Source: Anadara kagoshimensis (lineage: Eukaryota > Mollusca > Bivalvia > Arcoida > Arcidae). Taken from it: a stretch of DNA of 64,000 nucleotides. Below are positions 11,236-23,753 of this stretch, one piece after another. How positions within the stretch are numbered: the first letter of the stretch is position 1; the number at the start of each line of letters is the position of its first letter. The notes beneath the pieces were generated by a model that searched no databases, was not told the origin of the DNA, and saw only the letters and a program-made list of their open reading frames with translations. The position numbers and the translations under genes were made by a program. The stretch is taken from contig CM037867.1 in NCBI GenBank assembly GCA_021292105.1, forward strand, positions 12,734,183-12,798,182, given 5' to 3'.

Positions 11236-11530
11236 AAGCACCATGTGAAAGGTCGTGGTTTCGAATCCCAAGTTGGGTTTGACCAAGGATTGAAACTGAG
11301 CAGTGGCTATTCTTTTAACAAGCACTCGGAATTAAGAAATAAAAGTCACAGGCTCATTTAAAAACGACCATGACACCGAAGCCCGGTATCACGTTAGTCG
11401 AGGCACTGCTAATTGCTTTAGGCGCAATGCAAGGGTAACGAATTCTACCACTTCACCGATAGCTGGTGTCGTATCGATATAAGTAGCATATTCTTTACTG
11501 GAACGTAAAAATCCATTCAATCAATCATCA
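11236..11530 (+). repeat. tRNA-derived SINE (copy A)
   Basis: Contains a B box (GGTTTCGAATCC, 11257-11268), then a block with ACAAGCACTCGGAATT, then a 3' domain with ATAGCTGGTGTCGTATCGAT and AAGTAGCATATTCTTTACTGG, and a tail ATTCAATCAATCATC. The same order of blocks is found at 30930-31228, and partly at 15522-15764 and 52592-52700, defining one family of about 300 bp. Confidence 0.65.
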
Positions 11531-13614
11531 CAAAACGCTTTTCAAAATGTGTAACACAATGAGCACATGGTTGTACTCCATCAATGTGGTTCAAGTACAT
11601 GTGTATGCTGTTTATCAACTTGTCTAGCGCCTTTTGAAATAACGTCCACCCGCCCCAGAGTTTGTATCCGAAATCATATATCAATTGTTACGGAAATAGG
11701 AGCGAAGCAGCAGCAGTGGTAAGAAAATGTTTATAATTAACCCAAGTTGATGTCCTTTGGAGTTTTTAGTTGGACAATAATCCTTGTCCCGAGTAAAAAA
11801 AACAACTGGCAAACCAACTCGAATTAATAAAATGCTCATCTCCAATTATTGCTGATTTTGTCTCTCAAGTTCTGTAAATGTCTAATCTATGGTTTTGGAG
11901 ATTTACTCTAGAAAAGAATTATCTATCGAAAACTCCAAAGGATGATAACTACTAGCAATATTGACCAACTTAACTACGGTCTATATAGGGTATATCAAAA
12001 TTTGTAAAATTCTTATAGCCCCGTGTTTTAGTTACATGTAATTGCATTTTTCAATTTGTTTCTTTATTATCATGACTGTCGACATGTTTGTATTTAATTT
12101 TTGAGTGTACAAACCTGATTGGCAGTTTCAATAATTGTGTGAAAAACACATTTTCTCAACCTGATTATGTTTGACAATTGTCCTTGTAGGTAGGACCGTT
12201 AGAAGTTTTGGATTAAAAAATCGTAATAGTGGTAAATCTCAATAACTATTCAATACACTGCGTTTAATTGTAGTAGGCATTCATTGCGCATTTTCAAACT
12301 AAATACTAAAATCTTAAAGCAACGAAGTAGTATAAAGTTGCATGCCCCAGTCAATCACGTTCACTTATTTCGATTGTTTTTGGTATAGATAAGACCAACA
12401 GCCATCGGCCAGCGAACCGTGTGGTTCTTAACATACTTAAAAGAAAAAGACAGGTTGTCTCTATCAGACATATTTCTGTGCAAGATTAGGAGTTTAATCT
12501 GCTCTATAACCATCTGCGGAATGCACTGATATAACACAGCTAACAAGTAAATTTGTAAGGCTCAGACAAGGTTTTCAGAAATCAATACGTGCACCAAACA
12601 AAACAATAATAGTCAAAATTATTTCCAGTCTTTATTCATACAATTTAAAATTCGTATCTCTTAAAGTTTCTCAATTGTAGGTATAGTATATATTAAACAC
12701 ACCATTCAGAATTTGCCGATGTAATTTCTATTTTGTACTTTCGTGAAAACAAATATTCCAATCGTATGCCATCTACTTATTCTTTTCTAAAAAGTTGTTA
12801 TTATAATCAGTGGTCTCAAATATGCATTTTGTTTAATTTCCTTGTATTGCTTGCTGATACTGTGAAGTTTTCATGTATATTTTACGGTGACAACAAAAAA
12901 CAATATTATTTGTTTTGAAGCATCAGGAGTCTCTGCAGAAAATATTTATTGATTGTTTGATTTGATGGGGTTTAACGTCTTAGTCAAAAACATTTCACTT
13001 ATAACGAGACGTCGACAGGTATCAACGAAATAGCAGCGAAGGGGTAATGGAAAAGGTTTTTTGCGTAGCGATCCGGAGTTTGAATTCCATCGCCTCGATT
13101 GATTTTTGCAATATCCATTTAAAACATATCTCATTGATACATATTCAAGACTTACATATAAATATTTCATATTTAATGTTTTCCAATGTTACATAAAACA
13201 TAATTATGTTATTTTTTATATTTTGCACTATCAATGATATTATCTAAATGCATCAAACCACAGTCATCGCATATATCGCATCTTTATCTTAAAAAGTTTT
13301 AAAGTATCAGTCAGTAATAATAAAAATAAAGAAACAGAATAATAAAGCTTATTATTTGACCGACAACAAAATAAAGAACATAAAAATTCTAATTGCACTG
13401 GATGATGAGTGGTTTAGGCGGTTTAAAAGAATATCTAATCGTATCTCATGGCTTTGAATTACTCATGATGTTCTAGACAAGGATAATTCAGCAATGCTGA
13501 AAACTTTTGAGAATTCAGGAGTTCAGCTAAAGAAATCCACAAAAGATCCCAATAGACTATGTTTATAGTCATCTAAAAGCAAGTGCTAAACTCTTTATGT
13601 GTTTATGTTAGTTC
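11531..13614. other. Intergenic, no gene recognised
   Basis: No open frame here looks like protein. A TTTGAATTCC block near 13080 is weakly B-box-like and could belong to an old SINE. Otherwise nothing is recognised. Confidence 0.3.
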
Positions 13615-14094
13615 TTAATTAGATCTTGAATCCCGTGGATCATCAACAGAAAACCCAAATATGAAAGAGGAGTCTGAAAAGGGAACTCCGTCAACATCTG
13701 GGTGATTTGCATTCTTCAAGTAAAATGGTGTCATTTTCTTGTCATTAACTTCGCGATAAGGCTTTGAATTAAACATGTCTAAGTTTACAAATGCTTTATC
13801 GTTTAGTTTATCCTGGTATCTTTTATAATCTTCCAATTTTGATAGCGATGGTTCCTTTAAGACTGGTCCTACAAATGGAGGCCAGAATCGTTTGGTTGGC
13901 TGCATGACTTCCGTGTCTTGATAACGATCGATTGGCTGAAACGAACGCTTCCCTAGATACACATAGATACAGCATTCACATCGCTTTGGTCTGTTTGGCA
14001 TTTTCATACAGTATTCATGTGGACAGTCACATGTTGCCTCTGTAGTAGAGAAGAGCCCGATCAGATTCACTACAACAGATAATATAAAAGACAT
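13615..14094 (-). CDS. Six-cysteine amidated peptide precursor (paralogue 2)
   Basis: Reverse-strand open frame ending at TAA (13615-13617). Read from the ATG at 14092-14094 it encodes 159 residues, with a hydrophobic, signal-peptide-like start (MSFILSVVVNLIGLFSTTEA). However, an acceptor TGTTGTAG ends at 14070, at the same codon and phase as in paralogue 1, so the true exon may be 13615-14069 with the ATG lying in an intron. The six cysteines are spaced C-x-C-x4-C-x9-C-x-C-C, exactly as in paralogue 1, followed by IYVYL and Gly-Lys-Arg-Ser. A second dibasic site (TKR before FWPPF) lies about 23 residues further on, so a linker peptide could be released too. The C-terminal ~100 residues share no obvious similarity with paralogue 1. 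Role inferred: secreted, proteolytically processed and amidated peptide. Family not recognised. Confidence 0.75.
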   Translation of the reverse strand: MSFILSVVVNLIGLFSTTEATCDCPHEYCMKMPNRPKRCECCIYVYLGKRSFQPIDRYQDTEVMQPTKRFWPPFVGPVLKEPSLSKLEDYKRYQDKLNDKAFVNLDMFNSKPYREVNDKKMTPFYLKNANHPDVDGVPFSDSSFIFGFSVDDPRDSRSN

Positions 14095-15521
14095 TTAACA
14101 TGCAAATATATGATATACTTTTTAAAGAAATGTTAAGTTACAAAATAGAAGTGATTTTAACGATGTCCCTTTGTTTTACGTAATACCCTTTACGCTTAAT
14201 ACGAAAATAATATTTCAAGAATATGCGACTTAAATGCTATAAAGATAAAACAGCCATATTTTGACCGATGACTATGAAAGCCATGGCTATGGAATGTCAC
14301 TGGATTAAATGACGAAATAATGTTCGGTGATAGTAGCTTTTACTTTATTTACACCCTGTGATCCATGAATAGTTACATTTTGTAGAATCAAAGATACATG
14401 CGTTATCATCTGCCCAAGCTTATAAGTTGCAACTGAATTGAATGTATTCCAGCAAAAGAAACCCACAAAAGGAACAAGACAATAAAGACCATTAACAACA
14501 AGTTACATAGAATAGGCGATAGAAAACAATTAATTAATTTTATGTTTACTATAATTGCAGATATATGTACAAAGTGGTGAATTAAAGTGTGTATGGATGT
14601 TATCTTTGTCTATTTCATATTTTTGTAAAAATGTTAAAAAATATCCTAACAAAAAACACCTTTATTTCCAAAGATATATAGTATATTCTAAATGAATTAA
14701 TTTAAGTGTGTAGGATTTAAGCGCAAATTATAATTCGGTGATTTCACGTGGACTTGTATAAGTGTAAATTTCTTCAATACTTTGTGCGTTATGGTTCTTT
14801 TTAATTTGGTTGTGGAATTCAATTAGCGCTATTGTATTATCGAGATTAGTACACCGCTAGTATTAATATATTTTGTATGATCAATCTATTTTTTAATCTG
14901 CACAATTAGGCCCTGTAGGAATTTCTCTAAATCTTATTGTGAAGATTAATTCGACAAATGTAAAAACTTTAAAAGCTGACAAATTAAATAAAACATATGA
15001 ATTTCTCACAGGAAAATGAGGCCAGGTGATCCGGAAAAGTAGGTACATTAAACAAATACATTATCACTACGAGTGGCTAAATCTGATTTGTTTCCCTACT
15101 GACATACGATTTCCTAAGTTTTTAAGGTTATTATTCATTTATTCTGAAATGGAGGTGAAAGTGAAAGGAATAATGTAGTGCATGTCTAAATTATCTAGTG
15201 TCTTGATGAATGCTGTAACACCGAAATATCGACTAAGAGTTAATTTTATATTATCATTTTCAAAAGGATTTTCCCCTCAAGGCATAATGTTAAGAAACTT
15301 ATATTATTCTTTGATCATGTGGGTGGCGAAGAAGAATAAAATTTTAAACATCAGAACTAATATAATTAATATTAATGTGAGATAGAAATTGCTATCTAAC
15401 ACTTCAGCAAAATTATCTGTATATCAAAACAAAATTAGCGTAGGCTGTGTTACAGTAACCCAAATGTACTGATAGGTCTCGTAAGGAACAGTTAAAACAG
15501 TTAGTTATGTGAGAGGTTTTA
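14095..15521. other. Intergenic flank, AT-rich
   Basis: Should hold the 5' exon of paralogue 2 if the splice model is right, but I could not identify a signal-peptide exon with confidence. A worn Helitron-like trace (AAAAACTTTAAAAGCTGACAAATTAAATAAAAC) is seen around 14960-15060. Confidence 0.3.
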
Positions 15522-15764
15522 CCACTACGGACGCTCAGTTGGTACAGCTCTCGATTTATATGCAGGAGGTCGTGGGTTTGAAACCCGGCGTGCGTCTGAT
15601 TAAGACTAAATAATAGTGACTGTTCTTTCGCCAAGCACTCGGCATTACCATCAAGATACCTTAGGAACAGACATTTACACCGATGTCCGTGTCACGGCGG
15701 GGGTGGTATGTTTGAAAACCATACCTGCACATTGCCCTGAGTTCACTATGAAGGTACAAATATA
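15522..15764 (+). repeat. tRNA-derived SINE (copy B), 3' truncated
   Basis: Best-preserved tRNA-like head in the window. It has an A-box-like GCTCAGTTGGTACAGCTC (about 15533-15550) and a B box GGGTTTGAAACCC (15574-15586), followed by the family block CGCCAAGCACTCGGCATT and CCCTGAGTTCACTATGAAGG. It is joined at its 3' side to a Helitron-like fragment. Confidence 0.65.
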
Positions 15765-15815
15765 GGCTTTGCTTCTGGATTGTGGCTCCGACATGGATTA
15801 GTATGTTTGTTTGTT
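15765..15815 (-). mobile_element. Helitron-like 5'-end fragment
   Basis: About 50 bases of the terminal module (CTTCTGGATTGTGGCTCC, then ATTAGTATGTTTGTTTG), directly abutting SINE copy B. Confidence 0.5.
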
Positions 15816-17619
15816 TAAATTAACAAAGTAAAAATTCAGATCTTTGTTTAAAAAAATCCTATCCAAGCCATTGCTTGTGCTACTACAGTAACCCTGTATT
15901 CTATGGACTTGTGTGACAATGACTTCAGTGGAAATATACAAAACTATATATACGCAACTTCACGGAGCATGCATACAAAAATATTATTATTATTAATATT
16001 ATTATAATTGTGTGACGGTGATCAATGTTCCATTGACCAACAGCAAAGCCAATGATAATACTACTGCCGCCATTTGGTGAAGGTCAACTGTGTGTAAGCA
16101 TTTGATTGATTTACAGTACTGCACATATACAAGATACGTCTTGAATTTGTTAAGAAACATACCCTAAACTTTACGGTCCCTTACATCACAAAATGACCTT
16201 ATACTCATACAAGATAAATTTCACGTAATCATTAGTCTGTAAATGAAAGCGTCCGATTTTCTTGGAATATGTAAAATAAAGACACAAGTATGGTTATGTT
16301 AATGCTTTGCAAACGTATTTGTTAAAACTCGGTTTTCTGCCCCGAGTAACCGCCAATTCCATTAGCAGTTTGAGCTACTTCCTGTAAGATTATAAAATGA
16401 GTTATCATTCAATTTTTGGAAAAGTATGAGAACATGGTGCGAGATATAGATTTGATCTCAGACCTAGTGGACGGTATAGGCCCGAGTTTGTATACCATGT
16501 GACCCCTGTTCCAGACATGTCCAAATCTTTTGTATCGAAGTAAATATTATACTAGATATACAAAATCAAGAATTTTTCTACCATCAGATAAAAATGGACC
16601 AAAATTCTAGTTTGGTAATGTAAATGAACGATACCAATATATCTTAATGCCTTTTTAGCAAACTATATTTTAGATATAAAGAGAATCTATGAAGAGTTTC
16701 AGACCAAGATAAGGAAATTCCAGTCAAGTCGTTTTAGATGAAAATGTCTGACCACGAGATTGAAATTTCCTTATCTCGGTCCAAAACGAGTATTTTTCTC
16801 GAATATAAATTCTAATTTTAGCCTAAGGGCATTGTAATTTCCCACTACAAAGCAAATATGTTTCCAGCGGATGAATACATGTTTGACGTAATGATGTATA
16901 ATCATCAATATCGTGTTACTCGGAGCAGAAATGTGACCCTACGCTAGTAAAACTAACAACAATATACAATTTCTTTTTTATGTACTGATATAATTTTTAT
17001 AACAAATAATAAAAATAAAATAGAATTAGAAAGTGATAGAAATCAGTTTTAAGAGAAATAGCTTTAATATGTTATGATATCCCTCGTATCATGAATTACG
17101 TCCCTTACTTTTATTGAAAAAGTAGTCACTGTTGCACTGAGATACCCTACACGTGCTCACGCAGGTTGCGATATGGAAAAAATATCGAACCACCTATCCC
17201 GTGAGATTAATCTGTCACAAATGCGAGAAATATATATCCTGTTTGTATCCATAATGTTATATATTTAAGGCGTTTATGATATAAACCTACAACAATAAAA
17301 TATTTATTTTTGTACAACATCATAACTTTATAGCAATTTAATATGTTTTTGTTGTTTGAATGGCATTGTTAGTTTTTTTCATATCACGAATATTGATATA
17401 ATTAATTAAAAGTAATTCAAATTGTTGTCACGTTGAAAAATTCTCACAAAAGCCATCTATGTTGCTCATGTGCAAAAAGGTAATAATATACATTGTATGC
17501 TAACAATAGATTCTAAATAAGTACAATTAATTAGTCCTGCCGGGGTAATCATATTGATTTATTATTGTGAGATCGGTATTATTAGTGCCACAAAGTCGTT
17601 TTTCGTTTTTCTTTTCTTG
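15816..17619. other. Intergenic, nothing recognised
   Basis: AT-rich, with no coding signature and no repeat shared within the window. A short (ATT) run lies near 15982-16008. Confidence 0.3.
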
Positions 17620-17833
17620 TCCATGATTGCTCTGGATATATTTGACGTCTCATACTTCCATGTTCCTTTCACTCATTTTTTATTACACACGTTGCGGGTG
17701 TAGGTGGCTGCCCAGGTGTTGCTTACCCTTCCCTGGTGAAAGTTCACGTGTTTATCCTAACTTGTCAGTTTCAAAGTTTCATCGTGCTTCTGGATTGTGT
17801 TTCGAGCATAGATTAGTATGTTTGTTTTTTATT
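17620..17833 (-). mobile_element. Helitron-like element
   Basis: Reverse-oriented copy covering most of the family from GGATATATTTGACGTCTC to ATTAGTATGTTTGTTTTT; the hairpin end is incomplete. A further terminal-module fragment follows at 17910-17985. Confidence 0.55.
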
Positions 17834-18489
17834 CTATGTGCAAAGGAATGCATGTACCGACATTTTATAGTTGATTGAATAATCTCCTGTTAGACTTGTA
17901 CGGGTTTGGTTTTAATTAATTGCCGCTTTTTAAAGTTTTTACTTTTCCTTTGGGATTGTAATTTGAACATGGACCAGTATGTTTATGTTTAATTAAAATG
18001 CTATGATTAATGTAAGTAAAGCATATATGGTAATTCGCCTTAACCTCAAGGAATTTCGCTCAGGTTCATTTTTGTATAAAAACAATAATAATATATTGTA
18101 TATTCCTGTATAATCTTTTTTTTTATATTTTGAGTGGGCATGACAGGATATGTTGAAATTAAAATTGAATAAAGTCATCTACAAGTAAAACATGTGTATT
18201 ATTACTACCGAATAAAAGAAATACTAATAATTAAATTAGAAAATGACAACACAGGATGAAAACGCACTAAGACAACTTAATGTACTGATATAACGGAATT
18301 CAGAGGGTATAATTTTTGTTATATCAAGTTTCCGTCTAATTTCCGTCTAAAATATATCGTCAGAGATATCAATTTTTAACTACCAGTGCTTCCTTGTTTT
18401 ATGCAGTTTTTGTTTAAGGTAGCATTACCATGCATATAAGAAAATCTTTTCCAAAAGTCGATACACTTTCTATGGTTAAGGCAATTCAA

Positions 18490-18975
18490 TAATGCACACC
18501 AAAAGCAAAGTAAAACCCTTTGAAGTTGGCAATTGAAGTAAAACACATAAACTTTCACTAGGGTAGTGAGGCCAAGTACTTCAGATGGATAAGGACTTTC
18601 TGTGTAGGTAGCTACTCCCGCAAAGTGTAAAAGGAGTCAAATTTGGGCTTCCGAGAGGCCGATATATCAATAGTTTGTGGCAAAAATGTTGCCGAGAGAT
18701 AGATGGGAGCTACTGCCAAACTGCTGTCAAGTAATAGCTTGGGGCGAAATAAGCTGTTGATTCAACATTTATTTGTTGACCGAGTGTTAAACTTTGAACA
18801 TATCTGTACTGTATTGTTTTCTCATAGATGGAAACTATCAAAAAAGACAACAATCTATGTCCAAATCACAATCCCAAGGCAAATGAAAAACTCACAGATT
18901 TAAACACGTTGATTTCTACGTGAGGACAAGGTGCTCCTTAAGGATAAATAGCTCCTGTTTAGCTAGCTACACTAA
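18490..18975 (+). mobile_element. Two partial Helitron-like copies
   Basis: Forward-oriented fragments at 18490-18690 (5' module to the TAGGTAGCTACTCCCGC block) and 18848-18975 (ending near GTTTAGCTAGCTACAC). Neither keeps the CTRR end. Confidence 0.5.
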
Positions 18976-19423
18976 ATACCAAATGTCATGTATATGAACA
19001 TTACAGCGATAAACAAATCACATATATTGTTATTATTATTACTTTTTAATTTGTGTTATATGCCTTGGTTAACCTTTGGCATACCTATATATTAAATTAC
19101 TTCAAATATATATTTATGATATGTATAGATGGATTATAAACGTTGAATATTCAATTTTTTGTACAAAAATACACATAACGTATCCACCCAAAGATTAATG
19201 AATTTTGCTATCCGTGAAATATATAGTACAATCTAATAAAATACTTTATTTGGGGAGTACTAAAATTTCGAATTCCAATGATTACTATTTAAGGCACTTT
19301 ATATCAGTTAGGTACATTGAGGTTGTCTGATTCTCAGCATTGGTAACTATTACTCAACTTTTCAATTTTTCAGCACTAGACGGTCGTTTCGGAATTACAT
19401 TCTTCATCCGTAGTACTCGGACC
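18976..19423. repeat. Dispersed repeat that hosts the LINE insertion
   Basis: The left flank of LINE A (19260-19423) continues in the right flank (20753-20860) as one repeat interrupted by the insertion. The CACCGAGCTATCCGCCT block (about 20780-20797) recurs in reverse near 25080-25100. Function unknown. Confidence 0.4.
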
Positions 19424-20729
19424 TGCAAATATGTGACAACTGGCGAGGAATTACTTTGCTGTCAACACCCAGTAAAGTCTTTCTAAAAGTGCTTCTCTCA
19501 AGAATAGAAGCAGATATCGACGATAAACTTAGAGAGGAACAAGCTGGATTTAGGAGAGGAAGAGGCTGTATCGACCAAATATTTACGCTCAGAAACATCA
19601 TAGAGCAGTGTATCGAGTGGAACAGTCCCTTGCATATCAACTTTATAGATTTTAAGAAAGCCTTTGACAGCGTGAATAGAGACACCTTATGGAAAATATT
19701 GCAGCATTATTGACTACCAACTAAAGTCATCACAATAATAAAGAAATTCTATGAAAATTATGAATGCAGTATCATCCTAAGCAACACAACAACAGATTGG
19801 TTCCGGGTTGAGTCTGGAGTAAGACAGGGATGTATCATATCACCTATCCTCTTTCTTGTAACCATTGACTGGGTAATGAAGAAAGTAACATCAGATAGAC
19901 CAAGAGGAATTCAATGGGACCTACTCTCACACCTCGAAGACCTTGATTTCGCAGACGATCTAGCCATTCTGTCTACCAACACAAACAACATGCAAGAAAA
20001 ATCAAATCGTTTAAACAAATATGCTCAACAGACAGGACTCAATATCAGCACAAAGAAAACGAAGGCCATGAAGATAAACAGCAATTCATCAACCAACCTT
20101 AAAATCGATGACACAACTATAGTATATGTGGAAGAATTTACCTATCTAGGGAGTCTAATCAGCACTGACAACGCTGCACAGAAAGATATAAAGGCTCGGT
20201 TAGGGAAAGCCAGGACTGTATTTTCAATCCTTCGTCCAATTTGGAGTTCCAACTTGTACTCGTTGAAAACAAAAATTAAGCTGTTTAATAGCAACATCAA
20301 ATCCGTCTTATTATATGGATCAGAGTGCTGGAGAATCATCCAAAGTGACATGAACAAAATTGAAAGTTTTTACCATGGCTGTTTGCGAAAGATCTGAAAA
20401 TATTTTGGCCTCAGAAAATATCAAATATTGAACTCCTAAACAAGACCAATTGCAGGAAGATCAGCACAGAAATAAAAGAAAGGAGGTTAAAATGGCTAGG
20501 CCATGTCTTCAGGATGGAGCAACAACGACACCCGAAGGTTGCCTTAAGATGGACTCCGCCTGGCAAGAGAAGACCTGGCAGGCCTAAAACAACATGGAGA
20601 AGGACAGTGGCGGCAGAACTACAGGATGGTGGTATGACATGGGGAGAAGCACAGAAACTGGCCAAAGACAGACCCAAATGGAGGCAGAAAGTTGCAGCCT
20701 TATGTCTCATCGGAGACGAAGAGGATTAA
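19424..20729 (+). pseudogene. Reverse transcriptase pseudogene of LINE A
   Basis: C-terminal two-thirds of a LINE reverse transcriptase, which copies element RNA into DNA at a nicked target. Starting near CDNWRGITLLS it has EEQAGFRRGRG (RT domain 2), FIDFKKAFDSVNR (domain 3, with the first catalytic aspartates), VRQGCIISPILF (domain 4) and the catalytic FADD at 19948-19959. The C-terminal region follows, with LLYGSECW and a LRWTPPGKRRPGRPKTTWRR tail. It is disabled by an in-frame TGA at 19711-19713, where related proteins have Gly, and by a one-base deletion at about 20396 that creates a second TGA. Downstream of the deletion the frame resumes to TAA 20727-20729. Confidence 0.92.
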
Positions 20730-20740
20730 GTAAGTAAGTA
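19424..20740 (+). mobile_element. LINE A: 5'-truncated non-LTR retrotransposon
   Basis: A 1.3-kb insertion delimited by a 12-bp target-site duplication AGTACTCGGACC at 19412-19423 and 20741-20752. It is 5'-truncated within the reverse transcriptase and ends in a (TAAG)n tail (about 20726-20740), as expected of target-primed reverse transcription. A short fragment of a related family lies at 42639-43138 with a different tetranucleotide tail. The clade is not certain; the C-terminal WRRTV... and GDE block is common in bivalve endonuclease/RT proteins. Confidence 0.92.
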
Positions 20741-20752
20741 AGTACTCGGACC

Positions 20753-21396
20753 AAAATTGTGAAAGAATGATTCCCAAAACACCGAGCTATCCGCCTTTAG
20801 GAATATATACGCAAGAAACTAGGTTACACCCTTTTCAGGCCTCTATACCCGTCATTACTTCGAGGCCAAGTACAAATAAATCTCTGTGTAAATATATACG
20901 TTGCATATAAATAACATTTTTCCTTTTTTATAATGACTTGTGTGGAAGCTGACTTTACTGGTTGGTTAGTTGTCTATATAATTTAAATGTTTGTTATTCT
21001 GTACCAAAGTGTAGCGCTACTGTCAGAAATTACTATAACTTTGCTAGCACAAAAACGAAACTCGGGTGTTACAATGACTTGTTATGTTTTGCGTCATAAT
21101 GCGTATACGTTGTGTCTATTGACGACATGCCAGTGTGATTTAATAGCAGAATACTTTGATTTAGGCCGTCATACTTGTATTGATAGAAGGCATTCAAGAA
21201 ACTCTGTTGTTAGCGCCATCCGTGCTTCAGAGAAAATGCTTGACACCTGTGTAGCATTTTGCAGATCACATAGTGTTGCTAAGTGTTCATGGTAAAGACC
21301 AGTTTGAAGCTTTGTCAAAAGCAGTCCTAACGCGAAGCTTTTAGTCTTTAGTGCTGTGGACTTTACTGATATAACCTTTGTTACAAAATGCTAAGT
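20753..21396. other. Intergenic repeat remainder
   Basis: Begins with the rest of the repeat split by LINE A. The open frame at 20987-21295 has no recognisable protein character. Nothing else was seen before the target site of LINE B. Confidence 0.3.
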
Positions 21397-21410
21397 CCAT
21401 GCCAGTCAAT

Positions 21411-23753
21411 TCTTCTTGTCTTTCTACTCTGTTAGATATATTTAATGATATTTGGCAGAGTGATAATTTTCCATCATCTTGGCACAAAGCTGTCATTATT
21501 CCTATTCCAAAGCCAGGAAAGGATCACTCTGATCCATCTAACTATAGGCCTATTGCCTTAACTAGCTGCGTTTGTAAAACCATGGAAAGGATGATCAATA
21601 ATAGACTCGTTTATTATCTTGAGTCTAACAATCTCCTCTCGCATATTCAGTGTGGTTTTAGGCGTACAGAAGTACTTTGGATCACTTAGTTCGCCTTGAA
21701 TCATTTATTAAACATGCCTTTATAAATAAACAACATGCGGTCTCTATATTCTTTGACCTAGAAAAGGCATATGATACCACTTGGAAATATGGTATCCTTA
21801 AAGATCTTCATGATATGGGTCTTAGGGGTCATACTCTTAATTTTATTAAAAACTTGTTTGAAAATCGAGAATTCAAAGTTCGGTTGGGGTCAACCCTCTC
21901 TGATGTCTTCGATCAAGAGATGGGTGTCCCGCAAGGTAGTATTTTATCTGTAACTCTTTTTAGCATTAAAATAAATAGCTTAGCTAAAGTTTTAAACAAT
22001 AGCATAGATGGATCTCTCTTTGTTGATGACTTTGGCATCTCCTGTAGAGGGACACATATGCATGCTATTGAAAGGCAACTTCAACTTTGCCTCAACAAAA
22101 TACAAAAATGGTCATTAGAAAACGGGTTTAAGTTTTCAAAAACTAAAACTTCCTGTATCCCTTTCTGCAATAAACGCAAAATGCATAATGACCCTGAACT
22201 TTATATCAATGGCAGTATTATTAAAGTCGTAAAAGAAGCTAAGTTTTTAGGAATCTTATTTGATTCCAAATTATCTTTTATTCCCCATATTAAAAGTCTC
22301 AAGGCTAAATGTCTTAAGGCATTGGATATTTTAAAGGTTTTATCCAATACACACTGGGGTGGTGATCAACCAACGTTACTTCATTTATACAGGTCACTTA
22401 TCAGATCTAAACTGGATTACGGGTCTATTATTTATGGATCTGCCCGTAAATCATATTTAAAAGACCTTGATACAATTCATCACCAAGGTCTACGAATATG
22501 TTTGGGAGCTTTTAAAACGTCTCCAATTGATAGTTTATACGTGGAAGCTAATGAACCTCCACTGCATTAAAGGCGTACTAAATTATCTCTGTAATATGCC
22601 ACAAAATTATTTGCAAATCCATCAAATCCGGCATTTCACTGTGTTTTTAATCCTCCTTATCCAGAGCTCTACAATAAAAAGGTTAATGCTATTGCACCTT
22701 TAGGAATACGTTTAAAACCACATTTGGAGGAATGTAATTTAAAACTAGATCTTATTAAAAAACACAAATTAACAGATGATCCACCTTGGCTTCTTGATAA
22801 ACCAGAAGTCAATTTGGTTTTAACAAACTATAAAAAGTCAGAAACAAGCCAAGGCGTTTATCAACAGGAATTTGCTGCTATTAAAGATAGATATAGTCGT
22901 TTGATTCCTCCAATTATTAGAGAGGAACTACGACAGTGGCATCCAATTTATACTGATGGATCAAAAACTGCTGGTCGGGTATCAGCGGCCGCAGTTATTG
23001 GAGACGAAACAATAAGTATTCGCCTTCCAAATGAAAGCTCTATATTCACAGCTGAGGCTAAAGCAATATTGCTTGCTTTACAGTTTATTTCAAAATCGCC
23101 TCATAACAATTTTATTATATGCTCTGACTCTTTATCTGTCCTTCGGGCAATAAAGAACAGGAAGTTTGATCACCCTCTCATCAGTGGAATTCTGGAATTG
23201 CATACTTCAATTACATATGCAGTTTCAGATTTTAATAAAATAATACATTATTGTTGGTTACCTAGCCATATTGGTATTAAAGGCAACACAAAAGCCGATT
23301 CAGCTGCTAAAGCAGCATTGTCTAAAAATATAAATCCTTGCTTAATTCCGCATACTGATTTAAAACCATTGATATACAATTATATCAATGATCAATGGTC
23401 AAGTCATTGGAATAGCCAAGAACATAATAAATTATTTTCAATTCAGCCTTGTCTGGGATTTACACCTTTGTCCCAGTACAATAGGCATGAAAGTATTGTT
23501 CTTCGGCGCTGTAGAATCGGCCATAGTTATTTTACACATTCTTTTATATTGAAGGGAGAACAACCTCCCCAATGTATCCCTTGTCAAGGTCAACAATCTG
23601 CCCAACACATTTTGCTGGATTGTGTTGACTTTGCACATACAAGGGATACGTTTTATTCAGTTCAGCATTATCAATGCAAGATCTTTTTAGTAATGTCAGT
23701 GGACATCAAATTTTAAACTTCCTTCGGGAAATTGACTTGTATCATAAAATATA
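21411..23753 (+). pseudogene. RT-RNase H polyprotein pseudogene of LINE B
   Basis: Encodes, in order: RT domain 1 (IPKPGKDHSDPSNYRPIALT), domain 2 (GFRRT), domain 3 (FFDLEKAYDTTW), domain 4 (MGVPQGSILS) and the catalytic FVDD at 22019-22030. RNase H follows with YTDGS (from 22949), AEAKAILLAL, CSDSLSVLRAI and WLPSHIGIKGNTKAD, its D-E-D-D active-site residues. A C-x2-C...H-x4-C motif (CIPC...HILLDC) is near the end. Breaks: one base lost at about 21665, TAA at 22568-22570 and TAA at 22592-22594 (probably from CAA), and a frameshift near 23670. After the last, the frame would end at TAA about 23751-23753. The pieces share one frame between 21677 and 23660. Confidence 0.92.

Noticed and set aside
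12946..13170. 74-codon reverse open frame
   Set aside because: No recognisable domain; overlaps a weak B-box-like repeat.
20987..21295. 102-codon open frame before LINE B
   Set aside because: No protein character and not part of the LINE, which starts after the target duplication at 21410.
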